A stretch of 64,000 nucleotides of DNA from Stenotrophomonas sp. MYb238. Its GTDB lineage: Bacteria; Pseudomonadota; Gammaproteobacteria; Xanthomonadales; Xanthomonadaceae. Shown in pieces: positions 28,629-38,012 of this stretch (positions are counted from its first letter, which is position 1; every line of letters starts with the position of its first letter). The notes under the pieces were generated by a model that made no database searches, was not told the DNA's origin, and saw nothing but the letters and a program-made list of their open reading frames with translations. The stretch spans positions 1 to 64,000 of the forward strand of contig NZ_WIDL01000004.1 in assembly GCF_009496535.1 (NCBI RefSeq), given 5' to 3'. A program made the translations under genes and the position numbers.

Positions 28629-30059
28629 TCAGTACGGGATCGCCTCGCCGCCCTCGGGCCGGTGCGCGGGTTCGCCCGACAGCGGCCGTGCCGGCAGGCG
28701 CAGGTGGAAACGGGTGCCCTCGCCCGGCGCGCTTTCCACCGCGATCCGGCCGTCGGCGGCGGCGATCAGGTTGGCCGCCACCGCCAGCCCCAGGCCGGTG
28801 CCCTGGCCGCTGGGCTTGGTGGTGAAGAACGGCTCCAGGCAGCGCAGCCGCACGTCCTCGCTCATACCGTGGCCGCTGTCGCTCACCTCGATGCGCAGCT
28901 CGTTGCCCGGCTCCGGGCAGGACAGCGCGAGGCGGAACGTGCCGCCGTCGGGCATGGCCTGCTGCGCGTTGGCGGCCAGGCTCAGCAGCACCAGTTCCAG
29001 CTGCGCCGGATCGAAGTGGATCTGGCACTGCGTCTGGCCGGTGTCCAGTTCGAACGCCACGCGCGCATCGAACAGCTGGCGCAGCATCGGCTCCATCGCC
29101 GCCACCGCCTGCGCCGCGTCGAGCAGCTGCGGCCGCGCCACGTCCTGGCGGCTGAAATCCAGCAGGCGGCGGGTCACCGCGGTCGCGCGCCGCGCCGCCG
29201 ATTCCACGCCCTGCAATGCGGCCTTCAGCTCGGCCGGATCGTCGCTGCGGCGGCCCTTGCCCGCATAGCCCATGATCAGCGCCAGCAGGTGGTTGAAATC
29301 GTGCGCCACGCCGCTGGCCAGCCGCCCCACGTTCTCGATCTTCAGCGCGTGCACCAGCTGCTCGCGCGAGCGCTCCTTCTCCTGCATCTCCAGCTGCAGC
29401 TCGTCGCGCTTGCGCGCCAGGTCGGCGCCGCGCCGCTGCGCGATGCGCAGGTTGTCGCGCAGCGAGGACAGCGACTGGTCCAGCACGAAGGCGGCCAGCA
29501 CCATGCCGAAGGCGGCCAGCGACAGGTCGTGCGCCGCCAGCGCCACCCGCACCGGCAGGTAGAAGCCGGCGGCCGCGTCCAGCCACGCGCCCAGCGCCAG
29601 CAGCGCACCCAGCCAGGCGGTCGCCAGCCACAGCGCGCGGCGGCCCAGCAGTGCGCCGGCCAGCAGCACCGGCAGCAGCTGCAGCAGTTGCCCGTGCATC
29701 TGCGCGCGCAGGCCCCAGTAGCCATAGGCCACCGACGTCAGCACCAGGTTGAGCACCACGAAGACCACCACGGACAGGTGCAGCCGCCGGCGCCGCAGCA
29801 GTTCCAGCGAAGCCAGGCAGGCCAGCATGCCACCCACGGTCAGTGTCTGCGCCAGCAGGCCGGTCGAGCGCGCGCTCCACAGCAGGAGCAGCAGCTGGTA
29901 GCCGGCCACCAGCAGCAGCAGGCGCAGCAGCATCGCCGCGGCGCGCGCTTCGGTGGCGTCGAGCGCGGGCGGCATCCACCGGCGCGCGAAGGAGCGCGTG
30001 CCCTGCGGTGGCTCGGCAGGATCGGCCGGATCAGCGGACCGGTAGGATCGGGAAAGCAT
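28629..30059 (-). CDS. Membrane sensor histidine kinase
   Basis: This 476-residue protein has about six hydrophobic segments between 40 and 200, a short coiled coil (about 205-240), a phospho-acceptor box VAHDFNHLLALIMGYA (His near 250), and an ATPase domain with SLAANAQQAM, DSGHGMSE and GTGLGLAV. The His box with DFNHLL is typical of NtrB-like or PAS-free HisKA kinases. It has no receiver and no adjacent response regulator in the same operon. The CrbS-like gene starts 84 bases downstream on the same strand, so the two kinases could be co-transcribed and share the acetate regulon. The signal is unknown. Confidence 0.85.
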   Translation of the reverse strand: MLSRSYRSADPADPAEPPQGTRSFARRWMPPALDATEARAAAMLLRLLLLVAGYQLLLLLWSARSTGLLAQTLTVGGMLACLASLELLRRRRLHLSVVVFVVLNLVLTSVAYGYWGLRAQMHGQLLQLLPVLLAGALLGRRALWLATAWLGALLALGAWLDAAAGFYLPVRVALAAHDLSLAAFGMVLAAFVLDQSLSSLRDNLRIAQRRGADLARKRDELQLEMQEKERSREQLVHALKIENVGRLASGVAHDFNHLLALIMGYAGKGRRSDDPAELKAALQGVESAARRATAVTRRLLDFSRQDVARPQLLDAAQAVAAMEPMLRQLFDARVAFELDTGQTQCQIHFDPAQLELVLLSLAANAQQAMPDGGTFRLALSCPEPGNELRIEVSDSGHGMSEDVRLRCLEPFFTTKPSGQGTGLGLAVAANLIAAADGRIAVESAPGEGTRFHLRLPARPLSGEPAHRPEGGEAIPY

Positions 30060-30109
30060 CGTGCGGAATTCCCAGCGCGGCCAGGCGCCGCGTTACATGG
30101 AAGGACGCC

Positions 30110-30129
30110 GCTATATTACGGACCATCCG
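30110..30129 (+). promoter_or_regulatory. Promoter element of first TPR gene (duplicated motif)
   Basis: GCTATATTACGGACCATCCG contains a TATATT -10-like box. It recurs at 31496-31515 before the second TPR gene with 18 of 20 bases identical. Conservation outside coding DNA argues that the duplicated pair kept a shared promoter or regulator site. Confidence 0.55.
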
Positions 30130-30185
30130 TTGTCCGGCGCCCATGCGGTCCTGCGGACGGCACTGATCCCCGCCGCTGGAAAGCC

Positions 30186-31454
30186 ATGCACCTGTTCCGC
30201 GTTCTCCGTCGCCTGTCGCCGTACCTGCTGCTGGTACCGGCGCTGGCCGGACCCGCATGCGCGGACGACGGCGATGCGCGCCTGAAGGACGAAGTGGCTC
30301 GCTGCCGGCCATTGGTCTACGACGCGCCCCGCGATGCGCTGGCACTGGCCGACCGCCTGCTGGCCCTGCCGGCGCTGCCGCTGGCGATGAAGATCGACGC
30401 GGTCAGTTGCCGCAGCGCGGCCCTGCACCAGCTCGGCCGGAACGAGGACAGCAGGCGCGCGGTCGCGCAGCTGCAGTCGCTGCTGCGCACGCCGGGCCTG
30501 CCGCTGCGCCAGTACCAGCAGGTGCAGCGGCGCACCGCCTTCCTGCTGCTGCGCGACGGCCGCGTCGACGAGGGGCTGGAGATCCTCGAAGCCGTGCAGG
30601 AACGCAGCATCGCCGACGGCGACATCGGCGGCCAGATCCTCGCGCTGGGCCATATCGCGCTGGTGCATGCCGAACAGCTGGACGATCCGGAAGGCGCGCT
30701 GCATTACCAGCGGCAGGCGCTGGCCCTGTCCGGCCACCTGCCGCGGCCACCGCGGCCGCAGGACGTCACGCTCAACTACAACCACGGCTACACGCTGCTG
30801 CAGCTGGAACGCTACGGCGAAGCCGGCAGGGCGTTCGACCGCGCCGAGAACATCGCCCGGCGGCTGTCTGGCCAGGAAGTGCTGCTGCACCGCATGCGCA
30901 GCGACCGCGCGGAGATCCTGCGCGCGCGCGGCCAGCGCGAGGCGGCCAAGGTCGAACTGCTCGCCGTCCTGCGCTGGCAGGAACGCCACAATCCCCTGAG
31001 CCGGGTCACCACCCTGCAGCACCTGGCGCGGATCGCGCTGGAGGAAGGCGCGCCCCAACAGGCGCGCGTCCTGGCCGAACAGGCCGTGGCGATCGCCGAG
31101 GCCGGCCGCTTTCCGTCGGGCCAGCGCGACCGGCTGGAACTGCTGGCCGAGATCGGCCTGGCGCTGGGCGACGCGGCGCTGGTGCGGGACTACCTGCGCC
31201 GCGCGCGCCTGGCCGGGCCGCCGGCATTGTCGGCGGCCAGCCTCGCCCGCCTCGCCAGGATGCAGGCCCGCGCCGCGCAGATGCTGGGCCCGGACCGCGT
31301 CAACGCGCTGCAGGAAGCCAACCGCGACCGCCTGCTGCGCAACGTCGCGCTCGCCGCCGCAGCGGTGCTGTTGCTGGGTGTCGCCGGCCTGTACCTGCAT
31401 GCGCGCCGGCTCGGCGCCGGCCGCGCGCCGAGCCCCCGGCAACGGAACGAATGA
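30186..31454 (+). CDS. Exported/membrane-anchored TPR protein (GGDEF-less paralogue)
   Basis: This 422-residue protein has a signal peptide (about 1-27), an all-helical tetratricopeptide region (about 30-370, e.g. DPEGALHYQRQALALS and YNHGYTLLQLERYGEAGRAF) and a single C-terminal transmembrane helix (about 388-405). It stops 15 residues past the helix. It aligns end to end with the first 410 residues of the next gene, including ASRDRLLRN before the membrane helix. The cytoplasmic GGDEF-like domain is absent. It could be a decoy or heteromeric partner of the neighbouring protein. ATG 30186 is chosen for the signal peptide; the surrounding frame is open in both directions but gives no other product. 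Confidence 0.82.
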   Translation: MHLFRVLRRLSPYLLLVPALAGPACADDGDARLKDEVARCRPLVYDAPRDALALADRLLALPALPLAMKIDAVSCRSAALHQLGRNEDSRRAVAQLQSLLRTPGLPLRQYQQVQRRTAFLLLRDGRVDEGLEILEAVQERSIADGDIGGQILALGHIALVHAEQLDDPEGALHYQRQALALSGHLPRPPRPQDVTLNYNHGYTLLQLERYGEAGRAFDRAENIARRLSGQEVLLHRMRSDRAEILRARGQREAAKVELLAVLRWQERHNPLSRVTTLQHLARIALEEGAPQQARVLAEQAVAIAEAGRFPSGQRDRLELLAEIGLALGDAALVRDYLRRARLAGPPALSAASLARLARMQARAAQMLGPDRVNALQEANRDRLLRNVALAAAAVLLLGVAGLYLHARRLGAGRAPSPRQRNE

Positions 31455-31495
31455 GGCCGGCGCCGCCGCCTGCCGCGCGGCAGGCGGGCACTGCG

Positions 31496-31515
31496 GCTAT
31501 ATTACCGGCCATCCG
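31496..31515 (+). promoter_or_regulatory. Promoter element of second TPR gene (duplicated motif)
   Basis: GCTATATTACCGGCCATCCG is the second copy of the 20-base element, located 66 bases before the TPR-GGDEF-like ATG and 42 bases past the stop of the first paralogue. Confidence 0.55.
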
Positions 31516-31581
31516 CCGCCGGCCCGCTCCCGTGCCGCCGTTGTCCGGACGGACTTCCTCACGCCAGGACCGCCTGACGCC

Positions 31582-33531
31582 ATGCCCTTTCCGCCCTGCG
31601 CTCCCCGCTTCCGCCGCCTGCTGCCCTGCCTGGCTCTCGGCACGGTTCTGGCAAGTCCCGTCCATGCCCAGGTCGCCGATGCCGATGCCCGGCTGATGGA
31701 ACAGGTGGTGCGCTGCCACACCACGGTACACGGCGCGCCGCGCGAGGCGCTGGCGACCGCGGAAAAACTGCTGGCCATGCCGGCGCTGCCGCCGGTGGTC
31801 GAGATCGGCGCGGTGGGCTGCCGCGGCTTCGCCCAGCAGCTGCTGGGACAGGGCGAGGGCAGCCTGGAGTCCGCGGCGCGGTTGCAGGCGCTGCTGAAGA
31901 CGCCGGGCCTGCCGCCGCTCGAACGCAACCGGGCGCTGCAGATGGCCGCGACCCTGCTGCAGCGCAACGGCCAGACCCAGGAAGGCCTGCAGCTGCTCGA
32001 CTCGATGCTGGAGCGCGGCATCGCCGACGGCGACGTGAGCGCGCAGATCACCGCCCTGACCGGCATCGCCCTGATCCGCGCCGAGCAGATGGACGATCCC
32101 GAAGGCGCGCTGCACTACCAGCAGCAGGCAATCGCGCTGTCCGATCACCTGCGCCGGCCGCCGCTGCCGCAGGACGTGATGCTCCACTACAACTACGGCT
32201 ACACGCTGCTGCGGCTCAAGCGCTACGACGAAGCCGAGCGCGCCTTCGCCCGCACCGAGTCGATCGCCAACCGCCTGTCCAACCAAGACGTGATGCTGCA
32301 CCGCATCCGCGGCCACAGGGCCGAGGTGCTGCATTCGACCGGCCGGCTGGAGGCGGCCAAGGCGCAGTTCCTCGCGCTGCTGCCCTGGCAGCAGCAGAAC
32401 GATCCGCTGGGCCAGGTCGTCACCCTGCAGCGGCTGGCGAGGATCGCACTGGAGCAGGACCAGCCGGAGGACGCCCGGCACCTCGGCGAACAGGCCCTGG
32501 CGCTGGCCGAAGCCGGCAAGTTCCCCGAAAGCGTCCGCGACAGCCTGGATCTGCTCGCCGAAACCAGCATGGCGCTGGGGGACGCCGCGCAGGCGCGCGG
32601 CTACCTGCGCCAGGCCAGGCAGATCGACCAGGCGCGGATGAAGGGCGACAACCTCGACCGCCTGGCCAGGCTGCAGGCCAGGGCCGAACAGGCGCTGGAC
32701 CCGATCCGCATCAACGCCACCCAGGAGGCCAGCCGCGACCGGCTGCTGCGCAATGCCGCGCTGGCCGCGGCGGCGATCCTGCTGCTGGGCGGCGGCGGGC
32801 TGTACCTGCGCATGCGCCGCCAGCAACGCCGGTTGCGCCAGCTCGGCACCACCGACGCGGTCACCGGGCTGCCCAACCGGCGCGAGGCCGAACGCCTGCT
32901 GGATGCGGCCATGTCAGTGTCCCCGGGCGACGAGCGCGACGCGGTGCTGCTGCTGGAAGTGGATGGCTTCAAGTCGCTCAACGACCTGCACGGCCACGCC
33001 GCCGGCGACGTGCTGCTGCGCGCGGTGGCCGAGGAACTGGTGCGCAACAGCGACGAGCACGACCACGTGGCGCGCTGGGGCGGCGCCACCTTCGTGGTGA
33101 TCCGCGCCAATACCTCGCAGGCCGCGGCGTTCGCGCTGGCCGCGCATCTGTGCCGCTGCATCGAGCGGCTGCAGGTGGACGTGGCGCCGGGGCAGTGCCT
33201 GACGCCCAGCGTCTCGGCCGGCGTGGCGCCGCACCCGCTGTTCCCCGGCATGGTGGCGCCCCACGCCGATACCCTGCGCGCCGCGAGCCGGGCGCTGCAG
33301 GTGGCACGCCGCAGCGGCGTGGGCACCTGGGCCGGGCTGTGGGGCCTGGCCGAGGGCCGCAACGTGGATGTCTACAGCATCCTGCGCGACCCCGAGCATG
33401 CGCTCGCGCAGGGCTGGATCGCGATCGGCGGCGGCCGCCCGATGTCCTGGGCGCCCCCGCGCGATGGCGCCGCGGCATTGCCGCCACGGGAGGAAAACCG
33501 CGGCCAGAGCCGGGTTTCCCATCTGCCCTGA
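31582..33531 (+). CDS. TPR protein with degenerate GGDEF domain
   Basis: This 649-residue protein has a signal peptide (about 1-29, ends VHAQ), a periplasmic TPR array (about 30-380), one membrane helix (about 393-410) and a cytoplasmic GGDEF-family domain (about 425-590; TDAVTGLPNRREAERLL, LEVDGFKSLNDLHGH). The catalytic signature reads RWGGATF where active diguanylate cyclases have RxGGDEF. Both acidic residues are lost, so c-di-GMP synthesis is not expected. A GTP- or effector-binding or purely structural signalling role is more likely. It is a tandem paralogue of the preceding gene. Periplasmic peptide or protein sensing through the TPRs is inferred. Confidence 0.87.
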   Translation: MPFPPCAPRFRRLLPCLALGTVLASPVHAQVADADARLMEQVVRCHTTVHGAPREALATAEKLLAMPALPPVVEIGAVGCRGFAQQLLGQGEGSLESAARLQALLKTPGLPPLERNRALQMAATLLQRNGQTQEGLQLLDSMLERGIADGDVSAQITALTGIALIRAEQMDDPEGALHYQQQAIALSDHLRRPPLPQDVMLHYNYGYTLLRLKRYDEAERAFARTESIANRLSNQDVMLHRIRGHRAEVLHSTGRLEAAKAQFLALLPWQQQNDPLGQVVTLQRLARIALEQDQPEDARHLGEQALALAEAGKFPESVRDSLDLLAETSMALGDAAQARGYLRQARQIDQARMKGDNLDRLARLQARAEQALDPIRINATQEASRDRLLRNAALAAAAILLLGGGGLYLRMRRQQRRLRQLGTTDAVTGLPNRREAERLLDAAMSVSPGDERDAVLLLEVDGFKSLNDLHGHAAGDVLLRAVAEELVRNSDEHDHVARWGGATFVVIRANTSQAAAFALAAHLCRCIERLQVDVAPGQCLTPSVSAGVAPHPLFPGMVAPHADTLRAASRALQVARRSGVGTWAGLWGLAEGRNVDVYSILRDPEHALAQGWIAIGGGRPMSWAPPRDGAAALPPREENRGQSRVSHLP

Positions 33532-33601
33532 ACCCGGTGCCCGCCGATGCCGCGGAAGGGAAATCCGGCTGTGACCCCGGTGTTCCCCCGCACGGCGACG
33601 T

Positions 33602-34618
33602 TCACCTCGCCAGTTCGAAACGCACTTCGACACGGCGGTTCGGCAGCAGGCATTCCAGCAGCGCCGCACGCGGCTTGACGCCGTCGCACTGCTGTACCTG
33701 CTGGGTATCGCCACGGTATTCGTAGCGGATCTTGTCCGGGGCGATACCGCGGCCGATCAGCAGCTCGCGCACGGTCTGCGCACGGCGCTGCGACAGGCCC
33801 TGGTTGTAGTCGAAGCCCTTGCCCTGCATGCGGTCGGCGTGGCCGACCAGGAGCACGCCGGCCAGTTCGCGCTTTTCGCCGGCGATGGTGGCCAGCGCGC
33901 GATCGACGCTCTCCAGCGAGTAGGTGCGGATGTCCTTGCGGCCGTCGCGGTCGAACTCGAACAGCACGTTGGCGATCAGCGGACCCGGCGCGGGCGGCGG
34001 TGCGGCATCGGGCGCCACGCCGCACTGGCGCACCAGCGCCTCGGCGTCGTTGACCAGGTCCTCGGCGATCTGGATGTAGGGCTTGGAATGGCGCCACTGC
34101 TGCTGGTTGAACTCGTTGCCGGCATGGACCAGCTCGACCTCGCCGCAGGCCACCGCCTGCTGCGCGCAGCTGAAGCCCGGGGTGCCGTGGATGGCCTTCA
34201 GGCGCTGCCACAGGTCGTCGCGCAGGTACTTGGCGCCGTTCACCAGCGGCGTGTCGGTCGGGATCGGCGAGACGCCGTTCTCCATGTCCACGATCAGCTT
34301 CTCCGACTCGGTCAGCGCTTCCTGCGGGAACGCGCTGCGGTCGTTGCGGGTGTATTCGTGGAAGGACACGTCCAACCAGCACTGCGCCTTGGACAGGTGG
34401 TAGTCGCGCACCGGGCGGCCGCCGTCGTTGAGCGCCTTGATGCGGCCCTGCGTGGCTTCGTAGCCCTGCAGGTCGGCGTGGATGGCCTCGTCGGTGATGC
34501 GTTTTTCCTGCGGGTTGAGCCGGGTCTGCTGGGCGGCGGCGGTGCCGGCCAGCGCGGACAGGAGGGCGGTCGCCAGCAGCGCGCGGGACAGGGGAAAGCG
34601 GTTGTGCGTGGATTTCAT
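33602..34618 (-). CDS. OmpA-like peptidoglycan-binding protein of the surface-display operon
   Basis: This 338-residue exported protein has a signal peptide at 1-29 (ends GTAAA). A helical N-terminal region without a recognised domain (about 30-200) contains four cysteines (QCWLD, FSCAQQAVACGE, RQCG). The C-terminal OmpA/MotB domain (about 215-338) shows NVLFEFDRDG, LVGHADRMQGKGFDYN and LSQRRAQTVRELL, the segments that bind diaminopimelate. There is no N-terminal barrel and no lipobox, so it should be a soluble periplasmic wall-binding protein. ATG 34618 starts the signal peptide, 10 bases past the barrel gene's stop, and is chosen over the open upstream frame. It probably links the outer-membrane complex to peptidoglycan. 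Confidence 0.85.
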   Translation of the reverse strand: MKSTHNRFPLSRALLATALLSALAGTAAAQQTRLNPQEKRITDEAIHADLQGYEATQGRIKALNDGGRPVRDYHLSKAQCWLDVSFHEYTRNDRSAFPQEALTESEKLIVDMENGVSPIPTDTPLVNGAKYLRDDLWQRLKAIHGTPGFSCAQQAVACGEVELVHAGNEFNQQQWRHSKPYIQIAEDLVNDAEALVRQCGVAPDAAPPPAPGPLIANVLFEFDRDGRKDIRTYSLESVDRALATIAGEKRELAGVLLVGHADRMQGKGFDYNQGLSQRRAQTVRELLIGRGIAPDKIRYEYRGDTQQVQQCDGVKPRAALLECLLPNRRVEVRFELAR

Positions 34619-34628
34619 CGGGTCGTCC

Positions 34629-37600
34629 TCAGCGGGCCGGGTCGCGGTAGCGCACCGGGTCACGGCGGAAAAGGTCTTCGTCGAACTTGAAGCGCAGGCG
34701 CAGGAACAGGCCCTGCTGGGTGTACTCGTAGCCGTTGAGGTCGCGGTCGCCCTCGAAGCCGGTCCAGTTGTAGCCGGCCGACAGCCACAGGTTCTGCCGC
34801 AGCAGGCGGCCCACTTCCACGCCATAGGCGTACTGGTTGCTGCCGGACTGGCCGCGGAAGGTGGAGCCGAGCACGCCGACGTCCCAGTTCTCGGTGATGT
34901 CGTAGACGATGCGGCCGGAGAACAGCACCGCACGGAAGCTGCTGTCGACGCGGCCGCCGTCGGCGAAGGCGAACTGGTCGCGCTGCCACTTGCCGGCCAC
35001 GCGCCCGGTCAGCCACCACGGCCGCGACGGATGCCAGTCGGCATGGGAGGAGACGATATGGGCGCGGGTGCGCACGTCCTGGCTGATGCCGTTGACCGCC
35101 TGCCCGTCGAGCAGGGTCAGCCCGCTTTCGTCGCGCTCGAGCTTGTACTCGTAGCGCATCAGCGCGTTGACCCGGTTGCGGTCGGTGTCGCGGTAGGCCA
35201 GGCCCAGCTGGAAGCGGTCCTGCAGGACGTCGCCGCGTTCCTTGTAGTTGGTCGCCAGCAGGTAGTTGCGGCCCAGCAGGGTCCAGTCGCGGCTGAGCTT
35301 GCGCGCCACCATGAACTGCAGCAGCGTGGTGTCGAACGCCTCGTTGGCCTCGGTGTGCGCCACGTCCTCGGAGATGCGGTGCTCCACGCGCACCGCGCCG
35401 CGCCACAGCGGGTTGGCGCTGTAGTCCAGCGCCAGCGCCAGGCCGGTGCTGTCGCCGGTGTCGCCGGCGATCACGTTGACCCGCTCGGCCGAGCTGCTCA
35501 GGCGCAGGCCCTCGCGGATGTCCCAGTTGTTGCGGATGCCCGAGGCGGCCTGCACGTCGCGGCCGCTGATGGCATCGCGCAGCCGGTACTCGCTGAACGC
35601 CTGGGTGTCGCGCAGGTAGGTGCTGTCCACGCCGAACACCAGCGCATCGGCCTCGCGGTCGGTGGTAGTGATGCCGTAGGCGCTGGTCAGGCCGGTCTGC
35701 TTCTCGTAGCGGCCGTACAGGCGGCTGCGCTCGAACACCTGGTAGTCGACGCCGGCGGCGACGCGGTGGCGGTCCTCGCCGCTGACGCTCTGCTCGACCT
35801 CGGCGCCGCCGCTGAACTTCTCACTGAAGCGGTAGCCCAGGCCGATACGGGCGCTGTCCGATTCCAGCTTGGTGCCGACCGGCAGGTCGCTGGTGATGAC
35901 GCTGCCCGAGGACGAGCCGTTGATGACCATCAGCCCGGTGGCCGGGTCCAGCGCCTGCTGGCCGTAGCCCAGCGCGCCGCCGCCCATGCCGGTGGCGAAG
36001 CCGCCGGTGAGGCCGCCGGTCTGGCCGAACGGCGAGCCCATCGACCACGGCGAGGTCACGCCGATGGTCTCGCGCACGCTGCGCAGGCCGAAGTCCAGGG
36101 TCAGGCGCTCGGTGGCGCCCACGCGCACGCCGGCGCCACCGGCCTCGCGCTTGCCACCGTCGGGATTGCGGTCCTCGCTGCGCAGGCCTTCGACGTACAG
36201 CTCCAGGCGCGGACCCACCGCGTAGCTCAGCCGTGCGCTGTACTCGCCGCGGCCGCCGTACAGCGGCGAGGCCGGGTTGTTGAACGCCGGATCGGTGCGC
36301 GCGGCGAACAGGCGCGCATCGAACTTGTCGCCGTCATGGGCGAACTCCACGCGCCAGGCGTCGCCCTCGACCTCGCCGACCACGTCCTTCAGGCCCTGCG
36401 AGGTGATCTGGTTGAGCGAGCTGGTGTTGACCTCGCTGCGGGTGCGCGCGAACTCGGCGACCAGCATCGTGTTCTCGCCGAAGCGGTAGCCGGCGTTGAC
36501 GCTGCCCATGCGGAACTCGGCATAGGGATTGCGGTCTTCCACCGCCGAGGCGCCCACTTCCAGCCGCTCGGTCAGCTTGAACTGGCCGTCGGCGCCGAAC
36601 ACCCAGAACTTCTCGGTCTGCTGGTCCAGCTCGTAGGTGATGCGCAGCGACACCGGGTTGAGGTCGCTGTCGAAGGACGGCATGAACTGGTTGAGCAGGA
36701 TGCGCCCGGAGAACGGCTCGAAGCTGTAGTCCACCAGCCGCGCCAGCGGACGCACCGAGACGATGCGGGTGGGCTGGTTGCGGTCGCGCACGATCACTTC
36801 CACCCGCTCGCTGCCTTCCAGCACCGCGTTGTTGCGCAGCGCGTACGGGCCGCTGCCCTGGCTGCGGAACTCCTCGATGACCTGGCGCAGCGAGTCCTCG
36901 ATGGCGAAGACGTTGCCGCGTGCGCGCTCGCTCTCGAAGTGCCAGCCCAGGCCGGTGGCGGTGCGGTTGTAGGTGCTCAGGCTGCGCTGCGGGATCGGCC
37001 CGCTGCCACCGATGCCGGTGGCCGTGGCCAGCGTGTCGCCGGTCTGGAAATCGCCGTACAGCAGGTAGCTGCGCTTGTTGTCGATGCGTACGTACAGGCG
37101 CTCGGCCGAACGCGCGTCGAAGCCGCGCAGCGACGAGTCGCCGTACACCGGATAGAACTCCTCCGGCTGGATGTCGCGCAGCAGGCGGCCGCGCACGTCC
37201 TTGTCCGAGTCGTAGGCCGCGGTGAGCAGGTACTCGCCCTTGATCCGGCCCTTGACGAAAAACGCGGTGCGCGCGGCGGCATTGGCCTTGCCGTTGTTGA
37301 ACTGCTTCTCCCAGCGGCGGATGTCGCGGTCGAACGCATCGTGGTGCTGCACCGGCGAGATCAGCCCGGCGTTGGACTTGTTGCGGAAGTTGACCACGCC
37401 CTCGATCAGGCCGGTGGCCAGCAGCTCGCGCATTTCCGGCAGGAAGCCGATCACGCCTTCGGCGGTCTGGCCGCCGGCGGTGATGCGCAGCACCACGTCC
37501 TGCGGCTCGTGCGGCGCCAGCAGGTCGAATTCGGCCACGCCGTCCTCCACCACCAGCTGCACGCCGGGGGTGACCTTGTCGGCGTCGCTGGCGCCGGGGC

Positions 37601-38012
37601 CGAACTCGTCGGTGCGCGAGCCGGGCAGGCGGACGCGGCCGCCGCTGTTCTCGATGGTGGCATAGGACCTGCCGGACAGCGGCTTGCCCTGCGCGTCGAG
37701 CAGCTGCACGCGCACGTGCACCGGCGTCTGGCCGTCGGCCGGCACGCCGTCGCGGTCGACCTCGACACGCACCAGGTCCACGCCGCGGTTGAGCGCGTAG
37801 TCGACCTGGCCCGGTCGCGCCGCCACCACTTGCGGCGCGGCGTCGGCGCTCGCCGGCGAACGCGGGTACAGGGTGCTGGCGTCGCCCAGCACCGGGGTGA
37901 AGCGGGTGCCGGTGCCCACGCTCTGGGCCATCGCCGGCAGGGCGGCGGTCGCCAGCGCGCAGGCCAGCAGGCTCAGGCGCGGCGTCGCACGCAGGGAGTG
38001 GCGGCGGTTCAT
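34629..38012 (-). CDS. Large outer-membrane beta-barrel protein with Ig-like N-terminus
   Basis: This 1127-residue protein has a signal peptide at 1-30 (ends PAMAQ). Residues 65-175 look like an Ig-like/invasin-type domain (DGVPADGQTPVHVRVQLLDAQGKPL). From about 230 to the end the sequence alternates short amphipathic strands and turns (e.g. RTAFFVKGRIKGEYLLTAAY, LFLRLRFKFDEDLF), as in a very large barrel. There is no TonB box, plug or POTRA domain. The C-terminus ends RDPVRYRDPAR instead of an aromatic residue, so the last strand is slightly internal. The start overlaps the adhesin stop (ATGA), showing tight coupling. I do not recognise a named family; a pore or anchor for the giant upstream protein is inferred. 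Confidence 0.8.
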   Translation of the reverse strand: MNRRHSLRATPRLSLLACALATAALPAMAQSVGTGTRFTPVLGDASTLYPRSPASADAAPQVVAARPGQVDYALNRGVDLVRVEVDRDGVPADGQTPVHVRVQLLDAQGKPLSGRSYATIENSGGRVRLPGSRTDEFGPGASDADKVTPGVQLVVEDGVAEFDLLAPHEPQDVVLRITAGGQTAEGVIGFLPEMRELLATGLIEGVVNFRNKSNAGLISPVQHHDAFDRDIRRWEKQFNNGKANAAARTAFFVKGRIKGEYLLTAAYDSDKDVRGRLLRDIQPEEFYPVYGDSSLRGFDARSAERLYVRIDNKRSYLLYGDFQTGDTLATATGIGGSGPIPQRSLSTYNRTATGLGWHFESERARGNVFAIEDSLRQVIEEFRSQGSGPYALRNNAVLEGSERVEVIVRDRNQPTRIVSVRPLARLVDYSFEPFSGRILLNQFMPSFDSDLNPVSLRITYELDQQTEKFWVFGADGQFKLTERLEVGASAVEDRNPYAEFRMGSVNAGYRFGENTMLVAEFARTRSEVNTSSLNQITSQGLKDVVGEVEGDAWRVEFAHDGDKFDARLFAARTDPAFNNPASPLYGGRGEYSARLSYAVGPRLELYVEGLRSEDRNPDGGKREAGGAGVRVGATERLTLDFGLRSVRETIGVTSPWSMGSPFGQTGGLTGGFATGMGGGALGYGQQALDPATGLMVINGSSSGSVITSDLPVGTKLESDSARIGLGYRFSEKFSGGAEVEQSVSGEDRHRVAAGVDYQVFERSRLYGRYEKQTGLTSAYGITTTDREADALVFGVDSTYLRDTQAFSEYRLRDAISGRDVQAASGIRNNWDIREGLRLSSSAERVNVIAGDTGDSTGLALALDYSANPLWRGAVRVEHRISEDVAHTEANEAFDTTLLQFMVARKLSRDWTLLGRNYLLATNYKERGDVLQDRFQLGLAYRDTDRNRVNALMRYEYKLERDESGLTLLDGQAVNGISQDVRTRAHIVSSHADWHPSRPWWLTGRVAGKWQRDQFAFADGGRVDSSFRAVLFSGRIVYDITENWDVGVLGSTFRGQSGSNQYAYGVEVGRLLRQNLWLSAGYNWTGFEGDRDLNGYEYTQQGLFLRLRFKFDEDLFRRDPVRYRDPAR

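Noticed and set aside
25047-30185. Upstream part of a 2135-codon plus-strand frame that ends in the first TPR protein
   Set aside because: The first 5 kb is the shadow of the two kinase genes. Only the last 422 codons, from ATG 30186 with a signal peptide, make sense.
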